DNA from: Mastigias papua
Taxonomy: Eukaryota; Cnidaria; Scyphozoa; Rhizostomeae; Mastigiidae
Length of the DNA: 64,000 nt
Reading direction: 5' to 3'
Assembly: GCA_964019165.1 (NCBI GenBank)
Contig: OZ025282.1
Location: 3,994,131 to 4,058,130, forward strand
The notes beneath the pieces were generated by a model that had not been told where the DNA came from, ran no database searches, and was given only the letters and a program-made list of their open reading frames with translations. Below, in pieces: positions 14,026 to 33,916 of the stretch. Position numbers and translations under genes: made by a program. Every line of letters begins with the position of its first letter. Position 1 is the stretch's first letter.

Positions 14026-14127
14026 TAAAATCTGCTTCCTTGATCGTCTTTTGTTTTCCTTGCCAGCTCATTTAACGACAAACAATCAGCGCTGTATTGT
14101 ATTCCCTGTGGCCTGAAAACCAGATGC
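14026..14127 (-). repeat. ~100-bp inverted repeat, right copy (partner 10428-10529)
   Basis: Reverse-complement partner of 10428-10529. It lies just upstream of the first coding exon of gene A. Confidence 0.75.
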
Positions 14128-15581
14128 GTTGCATCACCCTTTTATCTGGATATGGGATTGAAGTTGCCCCCTACAGACAAGCACTACTGCTGAATGTAGA
14201 TTTACTGGCCACTTGTTAATACCTGTAGATGAACTGAGTGACGAAGTTGTAAAGCACCTAGATTTACCGAAAAGTATTACAATATGTAGACTTCCCGGTT
14301 GAATTCTAAAGCCGGTAAATCTCCAAGGTGGCAAGTCTAGATATCCCAGTTTATAAAAAGGTGGGGGGTTCAGTATTGTCATACCCCCCTGTGGCAATTA
14401 CGCACTTTTTGGAGCTGTAAATCGAAGCTGTGATCTATAAATAGGGAACGTATGGGTTTATAGATAATGATGAATTTTATATTGTCAATTATCGTGCAAT
14501 TCACATTAACCACTCCCATGTACGTGTAACTTGCTTGCTAGCCACCCAGTTCGTGTAATCCCACTAAGAAGGAGATTTTTGTTGGATATGCAAACATTTC
14601 CTTTTCAGGGTCTGTTTGCATCACACATTGTTATATTTCAAAGCGGTATCACTCCTGATCTAGGGGGTTAACTAAGCCTAGTTTTGGGGTATGGGGACGT
14701 GCCATTACATAGGGGTACCTCTTCCCTGAAATGTGCGGAATTATGGGTGCGGAATTATGGGTACCACTTGAAGAAATATGCAGAATCAGGGGCTCCATTT
14801 TGGAAAACTGTTGCAAAATTACTAGGAAGGAGTTATTGGAAGAAAGAAATATGCACATAACTGGGGTTTTAGAACAGAGAGCATATAAAAGTTGTTTTAT
14901 GGTTTTGTTGTTTTGGAAAATCTTTTTTGCTTTATGGAATTGTGAGCATGATTTTCATCATGTTTGCGGAGTTATGTATCTCATTTTTTAAAACATGGAC
15001 GGGATTACTGTATAGATCCAAACTCTGCAACAGGATGGCACACCCCCGTCCAAGACTTGGCTTGGCTACCCCCTCCCCCCGAGCTCCTGTTCCCATTCAC
15101 AATTAGGTTGTCATTTGAATCTTGCCTTATTGAAATGCTAAATAAATTGAGTCTGAAAAATCACATAAACACAAATCATAATTTTAACTCGTAAATATCT
15201 AGGGCCTTTGGATCATTTGGGTGCTGCCAGCCCGTTTTGCTAACAAGTAATATGTGTATCTACTGTCCTGTTTAATTCAACAGTTTTAGCGTTGATTGGA
15301 ATGCCAAACGATTTTTGAGGCTTTTTTGTAGAATTGCACGCTAAGTATAAATCGCTGAAAGGATTTGAAAGCAGGGCTGATATGGATTACACGATACGTG
15401 GATACGTGATCTGTCTGTACTTGACAATAGAAGAGGAAACGGATACTGTACAAAGTTCACACACAATGCTGTCACTGCTTTGTTGCCACTCGGAGGAGAC
15501 GGAACACGCTCCAGTCCCCCACCCGGGAACACAACAGCTATGCATCTTGAAAGGGAGGTCGACGATACCGCGGCACCGCAG

Positions 15582-15589
15582 TGACGTCA
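15582..15589. promoter_or_regulatory. Perfect CRE palindrome (TGACGTCA)
   Basis: An 8-bp CREB/ATF consensus site in a locally GC-rich patch upstream of gene A. An isolated 8-mer match occurs by chance, so the regulatory role is only a suggestion. Confidence 0.3.
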
Positions 15590-16285
15590 AGGAAAGCACT
15601 GAAAACATAGCCAAATCATCGCAACCATCCTGCATTATTTCTGAAATCCAAAGTTAAATATTCATGAAATCGTCTCTTAAAAACAGATATCCTTCAATCA
15701 TAGGAGCCGCACTCATGTTTGTCGGCGTAATGTAGGCATTACAACCCCTAAAAAGTCTCTATTAACAGCTCTGATCCTAAGATTGGACTGGCTCATCCCA
15801 TGCAACAGGCCCTTATCTGCATTGAAATCCAACCTCTTGGTAGAAACATCCTGCACCTTTGGCTAAGCTGCAACCAATGTTGCTCAACATGGGTAGGTTT
15901 GCATCAGAAGATCTTTTTCACATAAGCTTGCAATTGGTGTCTTCTATCCTTACAAGACGCTGCATTTTATATCAAGAAGGCGGAACAAAAGTCTAAATAT
16001 CTCTTTTCATTTTAAAAATGTAGGGACTTCTCTAAAATCCTATGGAAATGTGGTAGTTTTCTCATCTCCCTTTATTGTTTCAGTTTTGTCCTCCATTACC
16101 AGTACCATTTCCCAATTAAATAACTTGATCCTAAACAAAGTCAAAACATATTTACAAATTCGCTTTTACATGGGAGAAAGTACCCCCAAACAAACCGTAA
16201 GTACCCCCAAACAGTAAGTTTATATTTCAAAGGAGGGCCCCTTGAAAATCAGCAACGCTTAAGGCAACCCTCCTTACATATTTGA

Positions 16286-16319
<34 letters not shown>
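16286..16319 (+). repeat. (AATC)n microsatellite
   Basis: About eight uninterrupted copies of the tetranucleotide. Confidence 0.95.
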
Positions 16320-16527
16320 GGGGCAAAACGAATTACCAAGTAACAAATCGCTGGCAGCAATAAAAGAACGAAAGCAAACAAAACAACTGAGGAGAAGTAT
16401 AAAGTCAATTTGAAGCTAAATACGTTTAGATATGCAAACCATTTATGTCATATTAGGTATACACCGTGACAAATAATAGATTAAATTGGTAGAATCCTAT
16501 GAATCAAAGCCGGAAACAGTATCCGGG

Positions 16528-16819
16528 CAGGGGCGCAACAAGGACGTTTCAGGGGCTGGTGTTTAATCTACAAACAGGGCACATTAAAAATTGTTCAAGG
16601 GTATACCTCTTGACATAATAATTTTAAAATTACGGCATGACGAAATATTTTCTTACTTTCAAGTTTAATGATGATAATAAGCAGATCTCAATTTTTAATG
16701 GTACAAGAGTACAATAACCAGTTTCAAATTTTTCCAAGAGAAAAAATGAAACTTTTGTTCTTTTGAGGAAAATGGTAAGGACCTAGACCCCCAGAACTCT
16801 CCGAGTACTTGTGCCCCTG
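16528..16819. mobile_element. MITE, CAGGGGTGCAAC family, copy 2
   Basis: Ends CAGGGGCGCAACAAG and CTTGTGCCCCTG are inverted, and the interior is colinear with 3735-4014. A related fragment without clear ends may lie near 25200-25370. Non-coding. Confidence 0.6.
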
Positions 16820-16972
16820 CTGATACAAACTTTTGATTAGTCTGCTGGCATTGCAGAATTCCACGAAGTCAATCGTCCGGTCATTTTCTTGAATTAAATA
16901 ATGCTTTCGGTTACACTACAATTAACTTAAATGAAAAAGTAATGAACTCTTAACATGCTAATACACGTTTTT

Positions 16973-17287
16973 TTATATAAGAAACAAACTTTCTACTTTC
17001 AGCCTGGATGTTTCGTACTATTTTATCAAATCCAACCTTACATGTTTTTTAAGTGTTTCCTACATTTCTTGAAACTCCCTCAGCCTGCTTGTGTTTCTTA
17101 AATGTTCCTTAATGCCTAATTTGAGCCTCAAATTTCATATATAATCGTTTCTTACAAAACAAAAAATATGTTGTCAGTTGAATAATGTTTGATATTTGAT
17201 ACTCAGAAATATAGCTCACTTACTATGAACTAAATGCTGTGGGTAGCATGGAAAATCAGAAAAATGTAATTTCTCAGCTACAAAAAT
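16973..17287. mobile_element. Degenerate ACACG-Tn family end
   Basis: It starts ACACGTTTTTTTATATAAG, like the other copies. The interior has family-like TTTCTTGAAACT and CCTTAATGCC stretches. The right end is unclear: a weak TCGTTTCTTAC near 17145 may be a decayed terminus. It is directly followed by a better copy. Confidence 0.4.
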
Positions 17288-17642
17288 ACACGTTTTTGTT
17301 ATAAGAAAACCCATTTTGCCTAAGCCTCAATTTTCTTAGCTTTTCCGTAAATTGAGACTGAGGTTTTCGTAACATTTTTTTAACCTTTATTAGAGTAAAC
17401 TGGCTAAAAGAGGCTACCATTATTTGTTATAAACAGTTTGATCTCTGTTATTCAAGGCTATGAAAAAGAAGTTTCGATCTTTGTAAAGGAGCTTGCATTG
17501 AATGAACTAATATCGATTTCTTGCACGTAAAAGAAATGAACTTTGGAACTTGAGCCTGGCGAATTTCTCAAAATTTTTCGTAAGATTTTGGCCAATTGAG
17601 CTTCATTTTCCTATAACCTTTTCTCTTATAAAAAAAACGTGT
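17288..17642. mobile_element. ACACG-Tn family MITE, copy 3
   Basis: 355 bp with ends ACACGTTTTTGTTATAAG and CTTATAAAAAAAACGTGT. The subterminal block CTCAATTTTCTTAGCTTTTC is shared, inverted, with the partial copy ending at 56908. Flanks share only AT, so the target duplication is uncertain. Non-coding. Confidence 0.65.
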
Positions 17643-17756
17643 ATGAAGAAAGAAGAAGGCCTAGGCCCGTGCCTGAATCGGCATACCGAGCGTATTGCTA
17701 TTTCTACTGGCAAATTCCTTTAATGTCTTGTACTAGAAGGCCGAGGTATTGCTGCG

Positions 17757-17897
17757 CATCATCATCATTATCATAATCATAATCATTATCATCAGGATCA
17801 TCTTCATCATCATCATCATCATCATCACCATCATCATCATTATCATTATCAAAATAATAATAATCATCATCACCATCACCTTCATAATCATCATCAG
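17757..17897 (+). repeat. (ATC)n imperfect microsatellite
   Basis: About 140 bp of ATC/ATT trinucleotides with interruptions. An open frame through it is an artefact of the repeat. Confidence 0.9.
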
Positions 17898-18275
17898 GCC
17901 TGTCGAGAGGGGAGCAGAAGGGGCAGATTGTCCTGGGCCGCGAGCCTAAGAGGGCTCCTAGAAGCTACGAATTGATTCTTTGGTGGTCCAATAAAGCTTG
18001 CTTGATCGTTTTGTTGAATTGGACCTGTGTCTACTTAAGAAGAGATAAATCAAATGATCCCATTGATGAAAAGATCGCCAGCTTTATCTTGTTGGACGTT
18101 TCAAATCTAATGCTGCCAAAAGCACCACCAAAGAAAATAGTGCAGCCTTAACAACATATATGTCAATTGTTTAAAAAAAATCTAATCAAGAATGAATGAA
18201 CTTTAACTGATGAAATTTCTCACGTGGTTATGTACTGTCCGTGACCAAGGGAGAAACCAAAATAGAATGTTAATC

Positions 18276-25844
<7,569 letters not shown>

Positions 25845-26761
25845 TATTTACAGCAGCGATGGCACTACTGTCTACTTTTGACTTGTGGAATGAGCAGTTT
25901 GAGTTCAGATTTGTTGCGCTCAAATTGACTTCCTAGTTTAAAGACAAAAAGAAACAATAGCCTGGGTCAGAGTGCAATATTGAATGAGGTTGATTTGCTT
26001 AAGACAACTGGACTGTACTTACAAAAAGCAGAGAAAATACCAGCAGACACCCTGACTTCCATTGAATACCGGCATGCTTTCACAAAACAACTGTATTTTG
26101 CCGTTGAGAATGTCAATCATGCGGCTGACTCTGCTGACTCTCTTGCTTGAAGAAGCTGAAACGAATTGTTTGGCGGTTTTACCTTCTTATTAGCCATTTA
26201 ACCCACATGTATTTCAATCGTTTCTGTAATTGTGTAAGGCAATATATCTTCACCTAATAACAAGCAATGTCCAGAATCCCATCCATGCTAATATGGATGC
26301 GCTTAGCAAGCCGTTCCTTAGAACTAGCCGTTCGTTAGGCCTAGAAACATAGAAACATGGGCAACTGTTGTTTTTCATGTCATGCAGGGACTGCTCTTGC
26401 GTGTCATGCACAAAACAAGTTGAGAAACGTGAAGACGAGGGATGTTTTTCTTTTAGCAGCTTGTCGGTAATCTTTGAGACATGAAAACATCTGATTATAT
26501 TAAACTGTATTACGTAATTCGTACGAAAAGCGGCTCTTCAGGTGTAGCGTTCGATTCTTTTGGTTCCTTTGTTTCTTGTTAATATAGCCTACGAAACGGG
26601 CAATCCCATAGTCTTGGGAAATATCCATACACCAGATCAGATGAAAAGTATGTTCCACTACTCCCAGGACTCAAACAGACAAAGAAACATGGGAACAGTT
26701 TGCTGCATGTATTCTGTCTACATGCGAAGATTCAGTCATTGCAACTTCAATTAATACTCTA
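25845..26761. other. Upstream region of gene B; no further gene seen
   Basis: Probable 5'-flank of gene B. AP-1-like GCTGACTCTGCTGACTCT occurs near 26123-26140. No TATA box or initiator can be assigned with confidence, and no exon is recognised. Confidence 0.35.
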
Positions 26762-27228
26762 CACTCCCGTCACGAAAGTATCCGGACAATTCGCGCGAGA
26801 ATTCTTTGCCTTCCTGATTTAAGCAATTTTTTACGCTTCTTGTTTTCTCCAGAGTTTTTGCAAATGTCAACAGCACACCAGATTTAAGGTATCTAGTGAT
26901 GGCTAAACGTTTATGATATCTTTTTCCGTTATTATAATAAAACAGTATTCTGCAGTATTCTACCCTATGCTCGCAAGTCAGCTCGTTTGTTTTCATGTTT
27001 ACGATCTTGACAAAAAACTCTTCATAGCGTTTGCCTACATATTGATACAGTCAAACTTTTTTTACTAATAAGTAGGTCGAAAAGCTGAAGATGCTTCAAG
27101 TAAAATTTAGGGGTGGTTGATAAAGGGGTCTTCATGAAAATTGCTTTTGAAATTTGTAAACAAAATCTTTCTCGCAGAGAATTTGCAACCAAATTCGAAA
27201 GTGTCCGGATACTTTCGTGATGGAAGTG
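26762..27228. mobile_element. Tc1/mariner-type MITE
   Basis: The inverted ends are CACTCCCGTCACGAAAGTAT and ATACTTTCGTGATGGAAGTG, each continuing into CCGGACA or TGTCCGG. This is the classic Tc1 terminal form. TA dinucleotides flank both ends (26760-26761 and 27229-27230). At 467 bp with no transposase frame, it is non-autonomous. Confidence 0.85.
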
Positions 27229-27230
27229 TA

Positions 27231-28094
27231 CGTAGACAGAGATCTCTTTGGAGGTTTCACCAAGTGAAATTGTCAAATGAAACTAGTTGGCCATCTACAC
27301 GAGCAAGAAAATACGTTATTGAAAATTTTCATAGAAAATTGGCCGTGGAACTTGGGCTTTGCAAACATATCTTCAAGCACCCGGGCACAATTTTCAAAGT
27401 GGGGGGAGGGGCGAAATCTCCAAAAGGGTGAGCATATCCAACACTACTTCGAAAGGGTCCTGGGTGGAGCCCTGAGAGCTAATAGTAATATGATAGGGAC
27501 GTCAGTGAAAAAGTTGTCCTTGAAACATCTTTGCAAGAGTGGGGGGGCATTTCCTCTAGAACCCCCCGGGCTTGGGATGCCTTTCATTTGCATTTGTGAT
27601 TGAATTCAGTGCCTTGCCTATCGTATCCATCTAATCCATGGTGAATGAGTTACAACAACTGTTGAACGCATTCGCATTCCAGAGCACACCATGCTCATTG
27701 GAGTGAGTACAATAAGGAACGAGGAAGGAAGACGGACCTATCAATCACAGGCAGGGGCTATGGGATTTATATCAACTGTTGCAACCACAAAGGCAATTTA
27801 CGTCCGGGCACATACCTTGCAATATGCGAGGCTAGACAAGTCAAGTATACAGACATTCCTTTCCGTCATCGCATTAGGGCCTCTTTTGAGAGGGCCAATA
27901 GAAATTAGAGGCAACAACAGACCGACATTTTTGTATGAAGATAACTTTCAATCGGGACTTCACATACATAATACTACATTAATGAAAGTGCCGTCCCGAG
28001 ATACCTTCGGGGCGGGGGGCTTAGAAAAGGTGGTGTACCGACTGGAGTTTCATTTTTTTCTACCTAGAATCCGAAATATATTCTAACAGCTGAA
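27231..28094. other. Spacer, nothing recognised
   Basis: Contains G-rich tracts near 27400-27420 and 27540-27565 and open stretches with no recognisable domain. It may be further repeat debris. Confidence 0.4.
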
Positions 28095-28721
28095 ATCTTT
28101 GAAACAGAGATGGTTGACCACTATTTGTTGTATAGCATAAGGGAACTCAATGCATGGCGATATAAAAGAGAAATTAAAAAGCCTAAAACCATCGAATTTC
28201 GAAATATGAAAAAATACGACAGTGCTCGTTTTCTAGAAGACTTGCAACAAATAGATTGGAAAACCATCTTTGATCCTCTGTAGGACGACCCATCCGGCAT
28301 GGCCGATACTTTTCAGGAAATATTCGAGCCAGTTGTGGATCTACATGCTCCGGTTGAAAAAGAGAGAAATGCGACCTGAATTCGCTCCCTGGCTAACCCC
28401 TAGACTTTGGAAATATATGAAGACCAGGATAGACTGAAAAAGTGGCGACAAAAAACCCTGAATTGTGGAAAGCGTAACAATGTAGCAAAAGGAATTAAGA
28501 TATCTATTGAGGATAAATGGAATTTAAGGCCATTGATGACGGGTATGTTTTGAACGAAATTGTCGGGAACTTGATGTTCGTCCCAGACGATAACTGCGTA
28601 AAATATGAGCTTCTTTCTCACGGCTGGCTTTGAGCAGATTCGCAGAAGAGAATAACAACGGGTTTCTTGTATCTCACTAATCAATTATCAACTCACTGTT
28701 TTACACCCTATGTGTAGCTTA

Positions 28722-29005
28722 AGGAACGGTCATTATTTATCACCGGGGTGGGGACTGAAGATAAAATGGTGGGGTAACTGAAAAAAATAAGCTGCGTTAG
28801 GTGGGGTAGAAGAATAATTTTTGACCACAGGGGTAGTGTAATAACATATACCATATTTAAGTATAAATGCACCCTTGTATTACTATTTTCCTTCGGTGGG
28901 GTAAAGAAAATTTGACTTACACAAATGGTGGGGTAAAATTCTTTTCAGGACACATGACACTTTCTCTTCAGTCCCCACCCAGGCCATATATAATGACCGC
29001 TCCCT
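28722..29005. mobile_element. MITE with GGTCATTATTTAT ends
   Basis: Inverted ends: AGGAACGGTCATTATTTAT on the left and ATATATAATGACCGCTCCCT on the right, each followed inward by a GGGGTGGGGACTGAAG-type block. TA flanks both sides, suggesting TA duplication. A lone right end of the same family is at about 59078-59120. It lies between two LINE pieces. Confidence 0.7.
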
Positions 29006-29089
29006 TAGTTTACTTGGTTCATTTCCTTGTATTTATACTAATCTAAAGGGTATAAGTTAAGTAACATTACATCATGTTTTCCTATCAAA

Positions 29090-29570
29090 ATAATGGTTCA
29101 AAATCTCGTTGCGATGTCTCTGGGCCTGTTCATAACGAGGCATACGCAATATTGTCATGGATACCAAAGTAAACGTAATTTTGCTGCGATCAATATTCTC
29201 ATACCAGTAATCAGTGGGGCCAATCAGTGAGGTCACTGTTGAATAAAGCTTGCGAAAATCAACCTGATTGTCTGCAAGAGTATTATTTATTTGTAAAAAT
29301 TCAAATAGTTGATTACATGAGATTCTCTTCAACATCCTTGAGAACACAGATATTACAGAAATCGGCCTGTAAATGTTTACATCAGTTTTCTGACCTGACC
29401 TATAGATAAGGGGACCTTTGTTGCTTTCCAATTATTCGGGAAGACTCCATGTGTGAGTGACGAGTTGTACATTAACGCTAAAGGGTAGGATATTGATCTG
29501 GCAGCATCTTTTCTAAATGTCACAGGTACTTTATCTCGTCCTGGTGCTTTCCCTTCTTCCAACTAACTGT
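29090..29570 (-). pseudogene. Inverted early-RT segment of the LINE
   Basis: Minus-strand translation, in two frames, gives EEGKAPGRDKVP...HGVFPNNWKATKV, then VNIYRPISVISVFSRMLKRI, LADNQVDFRKLYSTVTSLI and TDYWYENIDRSK. In an intact element this would run directly into the KKAFDTVDHSM found on the plus strand from about 29595. Confidence 0.8.
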
Positions 29571-29963
29571 GAGTGAACTTAGACTTACCATATTTCCTGC
29601 CCTAAAGAAAGCATTCGATACTGTAGACCACAGCATGTTAATACAAAAACTAGATTGGTTTGAATCTTACTTAGCAAATAGAGAGCAATGTTTGCTCTTT
29701 AAATGATGTAAAATCAAAGCCAAGAAAAGTCCCATGCGGGGTGCCTCAAGGATCTTGTTTAGGTCCCATCCTTTCAAACTATAGCAAAGTGACTTCGAAA
29801 AACTCGTGCACTCCTCGCAGGCCAATATCTGTGCTGACGACACAGCTGTCACAATCGCCTCAAATAATATTACAAAGATGATTGAGGATGCGCACAAAGA
29901 GGTTCCAAATATCGCAGAATGGATGAGTGTGAATGAGCTCAGTCCAAATCCCCAAAACACTTA

Positions 29964-31257
29964 AGCCTGGTTTCCGTTTGATCGTCGCAATCGTCGCAGT
30001 TGTAACGTAAAGGTGTTCTATGTACTAGCATATTTTATATTGTATCAAGTTCCTTTAGCCGTCATGTTGCGTGTACCAATCTTACGTTCATGTAGAGTTC
30101 TGCTGTCCGTAGTAAACACCCTTTCCGGGCAATGTGCTGCACTCGTCAATGTATCTAGCATTTGACATGTACTATGTTATTATTATGTACTCTATGCGTA
30201 ATGGTTTAGTCTTAGTCTTTGGGTTGAATAACAAGTGAAAACGACAAGAAGTGTTATTTCTGAGTTTGAAGCCTACATTAGGCCTAGGCTTGAGGCCTAG
30301 GCTTGAGGCCTAGGCCTAACATCGCCACCGGGTATGACAAAGTGTACCAGCACCTTCTCGTCTCATTACACACGTTACACAGTCGCCAAGTTCGCCAAAA
30401 ATTTTGTTTTCACGATTTTGACGATCCTGACGACCCAAGATTTCCACAAAATCGACACAATTGTGTAACAGCTACATTTAGCTCTGTTCTATTTGGTTTT
30501 GGCGTCAAGTATAAATTAGAGCATTCTAAAAAGAGATTTTCTTACACAACTCTGAAGGCCTGGAATAAGATTCCTATGAATATTAGGGAGCTCGCTACCT
30601 TGTATCAATATAAAAAACGATTAAAAAGTTATTTGACGAGCTGAAAAACAATACAAACACGACCCCCTGGAAGATCAGCAGTAGAAATTGTTTATTGAAA
30701 TTATATATTTAAACTTCTGACCATGTAATTAGATTTAAGTAGTTATCACTATGTTATTATATTTTTGTTATTAGTTAATTTATTTTATTACGCCGAAGGG
30801 TTTTTTCGTGTATAAACAAATTAGAAATATGAAATAAATATGAAATATGAAGTCCCAATGAACAAAACCAAAAATGGCAGCTGATGCTGATGATGATACT
30901 GAGGTGCTGTTGTTGCAAGGACATGTGTTTGTTCTTCTTGCTGCCATGAGGCGACGCATCGAAAGGAAGAAACGAAAAAACCCAGTTTTTGGGTTCCAGC
31001 TTTATTTAAAGCACGCAGACGATATGGAGCATACCATTGTTAATCTACAATTTAAGGGCACAGCAACAACAACACGGATCGTTTCAATCGTGGCCAACGC
31101 CGCTTCCATTAAATTCTCGATTGTCACTGGATCGTCTTGATCGTCGAGATAGAACCAGTTTCTATCTCCACGACTGCGACGATCCTGATCGTCACGATCG
31201 TGACTTCAAGGGAAATTGATGTTTCCATATGATCGTCAGGATCATCGCAAACATTTT
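29964..31257. mobile_element. Insertion splitting the LINE RT frame
   Basis: RT coding stops after NELSPNPQNT at about 29962 and resumes at about 31258 with LRHPELPETLEL, so this block is an insertion. The left edge reads TTAAGCCTGGTTTCCG, and the block is rich in GATCGTC motifs near both edges (30425-30445, 31125-31240). It carries the 3' end of a second LINE copy (30480-30850) and an open frame from the ATG at 30874 (MAADADDDTEV, then RRRIERKKRKN) of unknown function. No clean terminal inverted repeats were found. Confidence 0.5.
30480..30850 (+). pseudogene. 3' end of a CR1/L2-like LINE
   Basis: Encodes RFSYTTLKAWNKIPMNIREL then KKRLKSYLTS and a stop, the usual C-terminus of this LINE group. 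A 3' tail follows, ending AAATATGAAATAAATATGAAATATGAA. It is 5'-truncated, as expected for incomplete reverse transcription. Confidence 0.75.
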
Positions 31258-32296
31258 CTGCGACATCCGGAGCTTCCAGAGACACTTGAGCTAAATGGCT
31301 TGGACATAACAAGGGTAGATACAACGAAATACCTAGGAGTTATCAGTGATGAAAACTTGAACTGGGATGAACAGTTTAAGCGCATTAGAAGCAAAATGAG
31401 CCTAAAAATATCCTGCCACATAGCCAGCTCCCCTGTAATTATTATGGTCTTGTTGAAAGTCATTAGAGATATGGTGATACTGTTTGGGATAGCTTGAATA
31501 AAACGAAGCTTATAGCTCTCCAAGGTCTTTAAAATCAGGCTTGCTCTATAATTAAAAATTCAAGGATTAAAGCTAATTGGTTTTGTTCCTGGTTAAATGT
31601 AGAAAATATTATCCGTTACGATCGGAACATTGTGACCTATAAAATTATGAACAAGCTATGCCCTGAAAACCTTTTCAATAAATACCTCCCAAAATCCTCA
31701 GTTTCTCTATAGAATACACGAAACTGTCGAGATCTACAGATACAAAGATATTGAAAGGACTTTGTAGAAAAAGGTTTTCATTATTCACCCTTGATGGCAT
31801 GGAACGATATACCTGCTGAAATACGTGAGTTGCCGACTTTAAACAGTTTCAAAAAACAACTCAGAACTCTTCTAAAGGGCTAGACGTAAAAGTTAAAACA
31901 CGAATCCCTGGAAGGTCAGCAATCTCCATAAGTAGATCAAACTTTTATTTCTGATAAATTTTTTGTATTTTCAAGTAGTTTTTTTTATCTTAGCTGAAGG
32001 CTGCATTTCGTGTATAAACAATACAAATATGAAATATATTATAAGATAGTTAAAACTGCAAATAGCTTTTTTGCAGGGAGGAGCGCACCCACCCTTTGAC
32101 TTTCAAGTTATTGAAATTTGCCCTTGATGTTCTACTTTGCTCACATCTGCAAACTCATTTTACATGTTTCTAACGACTGTTAAAAATGAACAAAAAATTC
32201 AGTTGCAATTTAAAAAGAATTTTGAAATATCGAGAAATATAGAAGATTTATTTTAAGTGATTGTAAGGGCATTGTCTCAAAAATATTTTACACATA

Positions 32297-32508
32297 GGCC
32301 TGGTTTCCATACTATCATTAGGGTCATTTGGATCGTTGTGAACGACTCCAACGATCCCAACAATCTTATGGAAACAAGTACGAACAATCCTGGGGGTCGT
32401 AAAGATCAAGATCGCTTGAATAGAACAATGATCTATCCGAGCGATCCTAGTGATTGCGATCGCAAGGATTGTTCACAGCGCTCCAAACGACTATATGGAA
32501 ACCTGGAG
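32297..32508. mobile_element. Short MITE with CCTGGTTTCCATA ends
   Basis: About 210 bp starting GGCCTGGTTTCCATA and ending TATGGAAACC. The interior holds many GATCG/CGATC palindromes (AACGATCCCAAC, GATTGCGATCGC). The ends resemble the left edge of the insertion at 29964. The outermost bases of the inverted ends do not match perfectly, and the superfamily is unknown. Confidence 0.5.
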
Positions 32509-32565
32509 TACCTGGAGGTGTCTGGGTGTCATTTCAGTATGCATAATGAGTTTCTTGCGTGCAGG

Positions 32566-32780
32566 ATGCTTTTTGGAATAGGAACGGCACTGTTGATAGA
32601 TACATGTTAGTTTTTGTATTGTTCATTGTCTATGTTGACTGCAGGAGAGATGTCCTAGATCACATCTCCCGTATAGTACAGTGGTGTGGTCGTGAACTGC
32701 TAACTTTCTAAAGAATTTGTGCTCGTTCTAGGTAACCGTAATCTAAGTTTGTATTTGTAAATTAGTCTTTGATTAAAAAA
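32566..32780 (+). repeat. Dispersed repeat, copy 2 (pairs with 4995-5228)
   Basis: Plus-strand copy of the repeat described at 4995-5228, with landmark TGCAGGAGAGATGT and GTGGTGTGGTCGTGAACT. Confidence 0.6.
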
Positions 32781-33425
32781 ATATGGAAACCCGGATATAG
32801 ACGTCTGTTTTGAGTCCTCATTGTTAAAAAATTAGTATCCAGCTATTTATGCTGACGATGATGACGACTCAAGTTAGAGTCAAAATGCTCGTACAAAAAC
32901 CAAGTTAACTGTGCAAAGATCGTCTATCATGAAATGTTGATTTTTAATGTGTCTATAGTTATTGGTTGTCTATAATTCCCTCGCCTATAAGCAACAGAAA
33001 ACCAATGAAATAAATATAAAGGCAACAGCGTCAGGTTGCAACAGCCACAGTTTTATTTTCTATAACTATAAACACTTTCTTTAGTATACCAAAGCTAACA
33101 ATAAAACCCACAACAACATTTAGAATTAGCATACAGCGAAATGTGCTGTATCAAATAACATCCAGCACTCAGGGTATCATGGACAAGGTCTCCGTATCAT
33201 TCTTGCAAAATATTCATATGCATTTTCCTGTCGTATCATCTCATTGTTAATTCAATCTTCCACACACAATCTTTATGATAACGATAGAACTGTCAGCATA
33301 CAGCTACTGTATATTATACACAACGATACGATAGTAATAAATCCACGAATAATCCATTACTATACATGCGTATATTCATTCAATTATACACACATACAAC
33401 ACATACATATACACATACATATACA

Positions 33426-33610
<185 letters not shown>

Positions 33611-33808
33611 CTTACATAAATCAATTTTCATTTATAAATGCATTATTTTAAATTAAATGGAAACGAAATTAGACACTATATTACTTTGAACAAGTCAACG
33701 GCAAATCCTCACGGTTTGACTTCTGATTATGACATATACAGTCCCGAATCCAACTCCTTCGATATATAAACTTCTAAATTACTGACAATTATAACAAAAT
33801 GAAAACTA

Positions 33809-33914
<106 letters not shown>

Positions 33915-33916
33915 AA

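Larger units (their letters stand above)
14128..16527. other. Spacer upstream of gene A; candidate promoter near 15380-15640
   Basis: Mostly AT-rich with no recognisable exon. The stretch about 15380-15640 is more GC-rich than its surroundings and contains a perfect cAMP-response element palindrome at 15582-15589, about 1.7 kb upstream of the gene A start. A 5'-UTR exon of gene A could lie here, but no transcript start can be seen from sequence. A short (AATC)n tract is at 16286-16319. Confidence 0.4.
28095..32045 (+). pseudogene. Rearranged CR1/L2-like LINE remnant
   Basis: Pieces of one kind of non-LTR retrotransposon ORF2. 28095-28530 (+) encodes the linker between endonuclease and RT (ELNAWRYKREIKKPK, ARFLEDLQQIDWKTIFDPL), with stops. 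29090-29570 lies on the MINUS strand and encodes early RT (EEGKAPGRDKVP, IYRPISVISVFSRMLKRIS). 29590-29960 (+) continues with KKAFDTVDHSM and the catalytic ADDTAV. After an insertion, 31258-31890 (+) gives TTKYLGVISDENLNWDEQF and the C-terminal FHYSPLMAWNDIPAEIREL. The 3' tail ends in ATACAAATATGAAATAT. Many stops and frameshifts make it dead. Confidence 0.8.

Noticed and set aside
17749..17949. Ile-rich 66-codon frame
   Set aside because: Comes from the imperfect (ATC)n repeat.
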